Shown piece by piece: positions 1 through 5,974 of a stretch of DNA of 5,974 nucleotides. Both the position numbers and the translations under genes were made by a program. Source of the DNA: Candidatus Zhuqueibacterota bacterium (GTDB lineage Bacteria > Zhuqueibacterota > Zhuqueibacteria > Thermofontimicrobiales > Thiofontviventaceae); NCBI GenBank assembly GCA_014729735.1, contig WJJN01000576.1, positions 1 to 5,974 of the forward strand. The letters run 5' to 3'. Numbering within the stretch: position 1 is the first letter of the stretch; each line of letters opens with the position of its first letter. Below the pieces are notes generated by a model, which did no database searches, was not told where the DNA came from, and saw nothing but the letters and a program-made list of their open reading frames with translations.

Positions 1-791
1 CTCGCATTTTCGCTGCTTGTCTGTAGCAAATCCATTGCAGCGCCAAGTGATAGCTGCATTGGCATTTTCATGCGAAAAGGTACTTTTTCGATTCGATCCG
101 AGTACTGACGGAATTCGGCATCCGGTCCGAAGTGTTTTCCCAACATGGAAATGCGTAATGATTTAAAACCGGTGTAGAAAACGGTTCCGATATCCAGCGA
201 CCACACACTGGTCTTCGCATCATCGATTTGTTCCCGCATATATTTCACATTTCCTCCCACCTGTAATTTATTTGTGATCTGGCGGGCATAGGAAATTCCG
301 ACAGCCATATCGTATGCACTAAACGTTCCCAATCCGTCAAAAACAGGAGAGTACTCTGCAACAGAGCCCGATAGTTCTTCCTGATACTCAGTTCGAATCT
401 CGCTGCCATAATCAACATAGATCAAGCTAATTCCGAACGCACCCCATTCATTGAAATTTTTAACTGCTGCGAATGACTGATAATTAATGTCCGCAACCCA
501 TTTCATGTGCCCGAACGAGAAATCCATATTCTGAACATCCGTAATTGATGCCGGATTTGTTAGCGCCGAAGTTGCATCTCCATGACTGACAGACGAATTG
601 ACTCCTCCCATTGCTGCATGACGTGCGTTTGTCGGAAGTTTCAGAAATTGCCAGCCGACTGTCCCCACACTGCTATATTCCATCGGATGCACACCCCAAT
701 CGATATCATTATAATCCACTTGTCCGAAGGCAGCACGGGACAGTAGCATCACGAATAGTCCAAAGAAAATTCTATATATGATTTGATTCAT
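1..791 (-). CDS. PorV/PorQ-family outer-membrane beta-barrel protein, 3'-truncated by window edge
   Basis: The first 263 residues are visible and the frame is open to the left edge. The ATG at 791 is supported by GGAGG six bases upstream. Residues 1-23 form a Sec signal peptide: a short basic start, a hydrophobic run IFFGLFVMLL, and a likely signal peptidase I cut at AFG/Q. The mature N-terminus carries the family signature of PorV/PorQ-type (FadL-like) proteins: GTVGWQFLKLP, then NARHAAMGG (about 43-63) and, after a short acidic/Ser stretch, the NPASI motif (79-83). Alternating aromatic/Gly strands follow, such as WGAFGISLIYVDYGS (116-130) and VGGNVKYMREQ (178-188), as expected for an outer-membrane barrel. 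Family members are usually 300-400 residues, so roughly a quarter is missing. In T9SS bacteria PorV binds the C-terminal domain of cargo at the outer membrane; the preceding gene encodes a candidate cargo. Whether this copy shuttles cargo or is a porin/transport paralogue cannot be told from the sequence. Family call fairly sure; role inferred. Confidence 0.85.
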   Translation of the reverse strand, partial: MNQIIYRIFFGLFVMLLSRAAFGQVDYNDIDWGVHPMEYSSVGTVGWQFLKLPTNARHAAMGGVNSSVSHGDATSALTNPASITDVQNMDFSFGHMKWVADINYQSFAAVKNFNEWGAFGISLIYVDYGSEIRTEYQEELSGSVAEYSPVFDGLGTFSAYDMAVGISYARQITNKLQVGGNVKYMREQIDDAKTSVWSLDIGTVFYTGFKSLRISMLGKHFGPDAEFRQYSDRIEKVPFRMKMPMQLSLGAAMDLLQTSSENA

Positions 792-797
792 TTTGAT

Positions 798-802
798 CCT
801 CC
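798..802 (-). promoter_or_regulatory. Ribosome binding site of the PorV/PorQ-like gene
   Basis: The minus strand reads GGAGG, then ATCAAA, then ATG at 791: a near-perfect Shine-Dalgarno core at six-base spacing. It fixes the start of the downstream gene. The 39-base spacer (792-830) shows no separate promoter or terminator, so the gene is probably translated from a shared message with the gene upstream of it. Confidence 0.75.
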
Positions 803-830
803 GCGTCACTTTTTAATTTCATTCCCGGGA

Positions 831-2843
831 TTATTTTATAATGAAAATTTTACCGACTTTGCTGTCTCCTTCATGTCCTTCTACCCGTGATTCGATGTGG
901 TAGATGTATATTCCCGGACTGACGTTCATTGCAAAATCAGTTAGCAGATAATCTTTATATTTGTCATTATTTGATCCCCAGGTAGTCTCGCCACCGCTTT
1001 CATGGCTAATTGTTCGAACGAGATCTAACGCAACTGTGTAAATTCGAATAATGCATTTTTCAGGGATGTTAATAAATGCAAGTCGTTTTGATTCGCCGCT
1101 TCCTTTTCGAAATCCGCTTTCCTGCCGGAAGGGATTTGGGACAACACGTACCTGATCCAGGTCGTTGGTTGCAAAAGCACGTGCCGCCACCGGATCCAGA
1201 TTAAATGCCGTTTTTGCACTCTCATTTCCATCATTGTCAAAACTGGTAATGCAATAGCGGTATGGAATGCTGATTTTAGTTTCCTGAAAAAAGTTAACCA
1301 TGCCATCTTGCAGATAATTATCGATTTCTTCGATCGGAATTGTGTTCACAAGTTGCCAGGGTCCTTCAATGGAAATATTGGAACGGTAGACGCGATAACC
1401 GGCGAAATCTTCATCTCCGGTAAGGGGATCGCGATAACCGATATGAACGGGTTCCCAGATTAAATTTACGCCGGCTTTTAGTTCATCATTAATTTTCGCT
1501 GATGCCGGTTCAGCGACAATTTCAATTTCTCCCATGCGCAGTGGAGTTGTCGCTGGTGTTGGCGGCGGAATGTCCTTCGTAATTGCATAATTATTTCGGA
1601 TCAGTTCCTCGACTGCGTTCCAGTTTTCCTTTAGATTAACAAGCCCATCCGCTACAAAGTGAAGTGTCGCCGTTGTATCACCCAAAATTGAAATATTCCT
1701 GTCCATCTGTCCTGCCACAAAAATTTCGATCCATTCGATGGATTCTCCGGGCGCAATATCGTATGGTCCGATTGTGTAGACATATCTGGGAGATCGCTCC
1801 CATAAGCTGCCGGCGATATCCCCTTCTTTATGAAGCGCATGTGCTTCCCGCCATCCCATTTCCGGTTGCTCGTCTTTTAAAATATTCGTTAAGCCGGAAT
1901 AGGTTGCCAGAGACTCATGACCGGGATATCGATCAGCCAGTGGTGCATCCGATGAACGTGAGAAAATATTTCGCCACACCTTTCTTTCACCATTTTTATT
2001 TGGTGTCAGTCGATCTTTATAAAAAGTGAACGCATATAATGCCGGACTGTAAAGCTTCATATCTCGTGAATTCTCCATTTCTATATTTCCCGGATCTCCT
2101 CTGTCCCCGGTAATATTACCGGGGAAAATTGAATATATCGACGAATCTCCTTTTGTCTCCGGAGGCAAGGAAGTATCATCATAAAAAATAAATCCGACAT
2201 CATCGCTAATTTCATCGTCCCACATATATTCAACATCATAAGTCGCACTCAAAGGATTGTCCGGTCCGGTAGGATTTAACATTCTTGAATAATAAAAATT
2301 TTCAAAAGCAACATCATCCGTGTTCGTTAATTTACATTCAATGATAACAAAATCATCGTATCTTGGTAGACTCCATACCATTGTTTTCGCTTCGATCTCA
2401 TAAGCCATGTGCCTGTTTCCCAGCCGGTCATTTTTGAAAGAACCAATTACACCTTCGATATATTCTTCTGGCAGATTCGGATTTGGAAGATTATAATTTT
2501 TTATGAGTTTTGTTTGTTCGACCGCATAAACATGATTGTGGGTGAGAAAATTACGATACTGCCATCCGACGTTTTCTCCCTCTAATTGAGCGACATTGAA
2601 AATACGCGTGCCGTCCCAGCCACCGGCTATTGGATTATCTGCTTCGTAATGACCGGGATAGTTAGTCAACCAGTTGTGCATTGTGGTTACGTCCCTTTCC
2701 AGCGAACCATTCGGCAGACAGCAAATCCACATCTTTCCTCGTGTCAGGCTTTTTTTAGCAACCGCTTCCTGTGCCTTCACTGTCTGGCTTATCATTGCTG
2801 TTGATAATATAATGCCAACTATTATTCTGCTATATTTTGTCAT
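831..2843 (-). CDS. Exported surface protein with Fn3-like region and T9SS-type C-terminal sorting domain
   Basis: The protein has 670 residues from the ATG at 2843, chosen because GGAG lies seven bases upstream; ATG 2849 is too close to that site and an in-frame TTG at 2858 lies before it. Residues 1-24 are a Sec signal peptide with a likely cut at VKA/Q. Residues 30-420 form a large, mostly beta-type region that I cannot assign; it opens with KSLTRGKMWICC and contains AGGWDGTRIFN (73-83). A proline/threonine linker (424-434, DIPPPTPATTP) leads to a fibronectin type III-like module (about 455-548: LIWEP, AGYRVYRS, YRYCITSFDNDGNES). The C-terminus (565-670) resembles type A T9SS sorting domains or FlgD-like Ig folds: VRVVPNPF, IIRIYTVALDLVRTI, SPGIYIYHIES and a terminal GKIFIIK. 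The likely site is the cell surface or secreted. It lies between a TonB receptor and a PorV-like barrel, suggesting a substrate-binding partner or PorV-dependent cargo. No catalytic motif is recognised, so enzymatic function is neither shown nor excluded. Confidence 0.85.
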   Translation of the reverse strand: MTKYSRIIVGIILSTAMISQTVKAQEAVAKKSLTRGKMWICCLPNGSLERDVTTMHNWLTNYPGHYEADNPIAGGWDGTRIFNVAQLEGENVGWQYRNFLTHNHVYAVEQTKLIKNYNLPNPNLPEEYIEGVIGSFKNDRLGNRHMAYEIEAKTMVWSLPRYDDFVIIECKLTNTDDVAFENFYYSRMLNPTGPDNPLSATYDVEYMWDDEISDDVGFIFYDDTSLPPETKGDSSIYSIFPGNITGDRGDPGNIEMENSRDMKLYSPALYAFTFYKDRLTPNKNGERKVWRNIFSRSSDAPLADRYPGHESLATYSGLTNILKDEQPEMGWREAHALHKEGDIAGSLWERSPRYVYTIGPYDIAPGESIEWIEIFVAGQMDRNISILGDTTATLHFVADGLVNLKENWNAVEELIRNNYAITKDIPPPTPATTPLRMGEIEIVAEPASAKINDELKAGVNLIWEPVHIGYRDPLTGDEDFAGYRVYRSNISIEGPWQLVNTIPIEEIDNYLQDGMVNFFQETKISIPYRYCITSFDNDGNESAKTAFNLDPVAARAFATNDLDQVRVVPNPFRQESGFRKGSGESKRLAFINIPEKCIIRIYTVALDLVRTISHESGGETTWGSNNDKYKDYLLTDFAMNVSPGIYIYHIESRVEGHEGDSKVGKIFIIK

Positions 2844-2850
2844 GTGCATT

Positions 2851-2854
2851 CTCC
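2851..2854 (-). promoter_or_regulatory. Ribosome binding site deciding the exported-protein start
   Basis: The minus strand reads GTGGAG, then AATGCAC, then ATG at 2843. GGAG is seven bases from that ATG but only one or two from the in-frame ATG at 2849, and downstream of the in-frame TTG at 2858. The shorter protein also begins directly with a conventional signal peptide. The start at 2843 is therefore preferred. Confidence 0.65.
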
Positions 2855-2858
2855 ACAA

Positions 2859-2879
2859 AATTAATTTACGGAATTAATT
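2859..2879 (-). repeat. AT-only inverted repeat in the spacer upstream of the exported-protein gene
   Basis: AATTAATT occurs twice around a five-base centre (CCGTA on the minus strand), giving a possible eight-base-pair stem made only of A-T pairs. It sits a few bases upstream of the ribosome binding site of the gene starting at 2843. The arm is itself a palindrome, so part of the symmetry is trivial. It could be a protein-binding site, a weak message hairpin, or chance in an AT-rich spacer. It lacks the GC stem and following T-run of an intrinsic terminator. Confidence 0.35.
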
Positions 2880-2904
2880 GAAAATCATGAATTTTAACAA
2901 TTTC

Positions 2905-5900
2905 TCAAAATTCAAGTCCCATCCCCACGTAAATTTCCCGCGGTCTGTTATAATACCAATTCCACTCAAGTGGTTCTAATGTAATATCATGCACAGGTAA
3001 TTTGCCCTCTTCAAAATATCGGATCCGGTCGTTGCTTCGATCGCTGCTGCCAGGTAACCGCAAATGTTTTTGATTGAATAAATTTTTCACCTGTACCGAC
3101 AAGTTGAATGTAATCGACTGCGAGAGTTCAATTTCTTTTGTAATATTCATATTAGTGTTCCATCTGTCTTTCCATCTTCTGTTATTCGGAACTCGTAGTC
3201 GATCGGGGGTGCCAGGAGCGTAATAAGTAAATCGACTTCCCTGTGCCCAGGTCGTTGAGGTATGAAGTGTCAGATTTTCAAAAGGGTAAAAACTGAGAAT
3301 AACCGGACCGAAATTTTTCGGTGTCATCAATGATAATTTCAGAAATGCGGAGTTATGCGGATTCCACGCATCATCATCGACACCGTTTGTGCCGTTATCG
3401 TTATTGTCTGCACCGGAAAAAGTATTCTTATCAGGATAGTACTGAAAAGCGTGATACACATGATAAACTCCGCTCGTTAGAAAAGAAAGTGTGTAATTCG
3501 CTCTTAGGTTAATATAGCGAAATTTCGTGCCAAATGTCGCCTCGATTCCTCGCACCTGTGCCCATGCGCCATTGACGTAAGTTTCAAAAAGTCCGATTGA
3601 TTTGCCAAGTATTCTGTCATCGGAACCACTGGGATCGCCATAAAGCCGTGCCACGACATACCTTGATCGGGACATACTGGCGATTCGGGTATTATTAAAA
3701 GCATTGGATCCACGACTAATTCCCCGCGAAGTTAAGTTATGGGCATCTCTGTAATACATAGTGACATCCAGATTAAACATATCTGCGATATTCTGTTTCA
3801 CACCGACTTCATATTGAGTCATTTTTTCAAATTCTAACGCGGGATTTGGATTGTAGTGCGTATAAAAATTGTAATTCACAAGGACCGAATCCGGATTTAA
3901 ATTTAACTCGGAATTGCCGCCTTCTTCGGGCAATGGGGCGTTTGTCTCAACTAAAATAGGTCCGGCAATCTTCTGCCATGGAGGGCGCTGATAAAATTCA
4001 CCATACATAAAATGTAAAACGGTATTTTCGCTGATGGGATGCGAGATTCCGAATCGCGGGGAAACCGCCCACCGCGTCGGTGTTTCTTTGTAAGCGTCAC
4101 CGGAGCCATCCGGATTAAAGGAGATTCTTCCGATCAGTCCCGGATTATCATCAGCACGGTCAGAAATCATCAACGGATCAAAGAAATTTGCGGCAACAGT
4201 CTTATTCGCATCAAAGAAATCCACACGTACGCCGGCATTGATCACCATACCTTCAAATTCCATTTTGTCCTGAATATAAAAAGCCCCTTCGTACGGATGC
4301 GATGTGCTCGGACCAAGATCAGTCACATGAATATCCGGCTCTTTGCCGACTTCCAGATTTTGGTGATCATGCAGTACCTTATCAAATTTTTGATAGGAAA
4401 ATAAAACCCCTGTCTTAATTTGATGGTGAATCATTATCTGGCTGGTCAAATCATATTTTATGGTTGTGTTGTTCGTCCGCACACGATTGCTCCATACATC
4501 TCCGGGGAACGCCCATTTATAACTGGCAATACTCGACTGAATCGGCAGTCCGGAATAGGGATATTCCGCAGGCACAAACGGTAATTCCGAATCAGGATAA
4601 AATGCAGTTTTCATCACATCGCGATAATCCATTCGATAATCCATCCGTGAATGCTGGACAGCAACCTGCATGAAAGTTCTCGGACTAAATGTATGTGTAA
4701 TTTTCCCCTGTAAGCTGAAAAACTCGGAATATTCCGGCGCCCGAATATTCCACTGGCTGCTACTGCTCGCGCCGTACATCCAGTAAGTATAACGATCATA
4801 AGGACTTGTCACAAATGGAAACGGTGAATTATCATGGTATGTATCTTCTGTCGATGCAAAATTAGTCTTTGATGCACCCGAATTCTTGAATTTAGTGTAA
4901 ACGCCTGATACTTCAAATTTGGTATTCGTACTTAATTGATAATTTAACGCTCCCTGGAATGTCATATCAGGATTGTATTTTAACGCCGAGGGATATCTCG
5001 GAACACCCTCTCGATAACGACCGGATAGCATAAATCCCAGTTTTTTCGTCAGCGGTCCGTAAACCGTCAGCTCGGTTTCCCATTCCATTCTCTCGGCATA
5101 ATTCATTTGTGCATGAAAATCTTCGTCATTCACAAAATTTTTCCACCACTCTGCTCTCTGTTCAGGAGTCCAGTTAACAAATGGCTCGATATCCCCTCCA
5201 TATCCCGGCATTGCCTCATCCATCCATTGTGATTGCCAGGTAGAATTCGGATCCCAGAACTCCGGTGTGCACATTACGGTACGTTGAAAAGTATCGGCTC
5301 CATAAATATATTTTCCCCAATGATATTTTCCGGCAGGTCTCATTCTGTAATTGTAAATTGCATGAATTCGATCAGATGCCGATTTGGTGACAATATTCAT
5401 GATTGCACCATTCGCCTGCCCATATTCCGCATTGAAGCCACCTGTGAGTACTTCCACTTCCTGAATAGTGGAGAGATTGACAGTTTTGAAATTCGTATTT
5501 GAACCCACATCGCGCATATCCATGCCATCGACGCGATAGGCTTCATGCAAACCAAATCCGCCACGAATACCACCATTAATATTCACCCCTGGTAAATCAC
5601 TAATCACCTCTTCCAGCTCTGTGCCCCAACTCCGGTCTATATCTTCGGTAGACATTGTTTGTTTGCTGGCTGTCAGATCAATTTCAACTGCCGGTCTTTC
5701 TGCAACGACCACCACTTCTTCACCTTCGATGTGTGTTGGAATGAGTGAAATATCAACAGGAGTCGTTTGATCTATTTTGACCTGAATATTTTTCACCATC
5801 GTTGACTTGTAGCCTATCATCGTCACCTTTAGAGAGTAATTGCCAGGAGGCACGTTCAAGATGAAATAATTCCCGTCTAGACCGGTGGCAGCTCCCAAAC

Positions 5901-5973
5901 TGGTATTGTCGATGAAAACATTTGCACCAGGAAGCGCTTCCCCTGATTTTGCATCCTGAACCGTACCGGCTAT
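2905..5973 (-). CDS. TonB-dependent outer-membrane receptor with carboxypeptidase-regulatory-like N-terminal domain, 5'-truncated by window edge
   Basis: The visible part is 1022 residues; the frame stays open to the right edge, so signal peptide and true start lie outside. A TTG at 5898 is inside the first domain and is not the start. Residues 1-80 form a carboxypeptidase D regulatory-like beta-sandwich (IAGTVQDAKSGEALPGANV, GLDGNYFILNVPPGNYSL, IGYKS). A TonB-box-like segment EEVVVVAERP (85-94) follows, then the plug (about 98-198) with DLPGVNINGG, YRVDGMDMRD and the plug-end motif GGFNAEYGQANGAIMNIVTK. From about 205 to the end runs the transmembrane barrel, closing with IYVGMGLEF; the final Phe fits the signal for outer-membrane assembly. 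The family imports substrates (metal chelates, cobalamin, glycans, peptides) using TonB-ExbBD energy; which one here is unknown. Unlike SusC systems, no SusD-like lipoprotein follows; instead a sorting-domain protein starts 61 bases downstream. Notable are a Trp-rich segment at 217-298 and an Asp/Asn-rich loop at 856-868. Confidence 0.93.
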   Translation of the reverse strand: MAGTVQDAKSGEALPGANVFIDNTSLGAATGLDGNYFILNVPPGNYSLKVTMIGYKSTMVKNIQVKIDQTTPVDISLIPTHIEGEEVVVVAERPAVEIDLTASKQTMSTEDIDRSWGTELEEVISDLPGVNINGGIRGGFGLHEAYRVDGMDMRDVGSNTNFKTVNLSTIQEVEVLTGGFNAEYGQANGAIMNIVTKSASDRIHAIYNYRMRPAGKYHWGKYIYGADTFQRTVMCTPEFWDPNSTWQSQWMDEAMPGYGGDIEPFVNWTPEQRAEWWKNFVNDEDFHAQMNYAERMEWETELTVYGPLTKKLGFMLSGRYREGVPRYPSALKYNPDMTFQGALNYQLSTNTKFEVSGVYTKFKNSGASKTNFASTEDTYHDNSPFPFVTSPYDRYTYWMYGASSSSQWNIRAPEYSEFFSLQGKITHTFSPRTFMQVAVQHSRMDYRMDYRDVMKTAFYPDSELPFVPAEYPYSGLPIQSSIASYKWAFPGDVWSNRVRTNNTTIKYDLTSQIMIHHQIKTGVLFSYQKFDKVLHDHQNLEVGKEPDIHVTDLGPSTSHPYEGAFYIQDKMEFEGMVINAGVRVDFFDANKTVAANFFDPLMISDRADDNPGLIGRISFNPDGSGDAYKETPTRWAVSPRFGISHPISENTVLHFMYGEFYQRPPWQKIAGPILVETNAPLPEEGGNSELNLNPDSVLVNYNFYTHYNPNPALEFEKMTQYEVGVKQNIADMFNLDVTMYYRDAHNLTSRGISRGSNAFNNTRIASMSRSRYVVARLYGDPSGSDDRILGKSIGLFETYVNGAWAQVRGIEATFGTKFRYINLRANYTLSFLTSGVYHVYHAFQYYPDKNTFSGADNNDNGTNGVDDDAWNPHNSAFLKLSLMTPKNFGPVILSFYPFENLTLHTSTTWAQGSRFTYYAPGTPDRLRVPNNRRWKDRWNTNMNITKEIELSQSITFNLSVQVKNLFNQKHLRLPGSSDRSNDRIRYFEEGKLPVHDITLEPLEWNWYYNRPREIYVGMGLEF
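4621..4644 (-). repeat. 12-base tandem duplication inside the TonB receptor gene
   Basis: Two adjacent 12-base units (4621-4632 and 4633-4644) differ by one base. They encode MDYR twice in a row, with CGC in one copy and CGA in the other, a synonymous difference. The frame is preserved. The location within the barrel (about visible residue 444 onward) suggests a small in-frame duplication within a strand or loop; chance similarity is possible. Confidence 0.6.
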
Positions 5974-5974
5974 C

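Noticed and set aside
823..830. TCCCGGGA palindrome just after the stop of the exported-protein gene as a terminator
   Set aside because: The palindrome has no loop and is not followed by a T-run on the minus strand; it cannot form a standard intrinsic terminator.
1025..1306. Minus-strand 93-codon frame inside the exported-protein gene
   Set aside because: It overlaps, in another frame, the region coding the Fn3-like and C-terminal sorting modules, which are strongly protein-like; not a real gene.
1664..2029. Plus-strand open frame of 121 codons antisense to the exported-protein gene
   Set aside because: It lies wholly inside a well-supported minus-strand gene, and its product shows no signal, domain or family-like pattern; it is a shadow frame.
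2856..2858. TTG as the start of the exported protein
   Set aside because: The Shine-Dalgarno GGAG lies downstream of it and correctly spaced for ATG 2843, where a normal signal peptide begins.
2674..2877. Plus-strand frame spanning the start of the exported-protein gene and the spacer
   Set aside because: Its hydrophobic stretch is the reverse complement of the signal-peptide region; there is no independent evidence for a gene.
4039..4404. Plus-strand open frame of 121 codons antisense to the TonB receptor gene
   Set aside because: It is fully embedded opposite clear barrel coding sequence, and its Arg/His/Ile-rich product looks random.
5896..5898. TTG as the start of the TonB receptor
   Set aside because: The frame continues upstream to the window edge and encodes the first strands of the regulatory-like domain (IAGTVQDAKSGEALPGANV), so the start lies outside the window.

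Overview
The window holds three genes, all on the minus strand and read from right to left: a TonB-dependent outer-membrane receptor (5' end beyond the right edge), a 670-residue exported protein with a type IX secretion (T9SS)-style C-terminal domain, and a PorV/PorQ-family outer-membrane beta-barrel protein (3' end beyond the left edge). The gaps are 61 and 39 bases, neither holds a convincing terminator, and the two downstream genes have good Shine-Dalgarno sites, so the three are probably co-transcribed. Essentially the whole window is coding; no RNA genes, mobile elements or CRISPR arrays were seen.

The organism is a didermic (Gram-negative type) bacterium. A carboxypeptidase-regulatory-like domain fused to a TonB receptor, a cargo with a VPNPF...GIYIYHIES...GKIFIIK tail, and a PorV-like barrel are together typical of the Fibrobacterota-Chlorobiota-Bacteroidota (FCB) group. 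The style of the proteins and the moderate, somewhat AT-rich composition suggest an uncultured lineage such as Calditrichota, KSB1 or Marinimicrobia rather than a classical Bacteroidota. This placement is inference from remembered protein style, not from a search.

Layout: 1-791 PorV/PorQ-like protein (263 residues visible); 792-830 short spacer with its ribosome binding site; 831-2843 exported protein; 2844-2904 spacer with an AT-only inverted repeat and a ribosome binding site; 2905-5973 TonB receptor (1022 residues visible).

Working model (inference): the exported protein is placed on the cell surface, perhaps with the PorV-like barrel as its outer-membrane partner, and works with the TonB receptor to capture and import an unidentified substrate. 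This would resemble a SusC/SusD pair in logic, but no SusD-like protein is present. Nothing in the window identifies the substrate.
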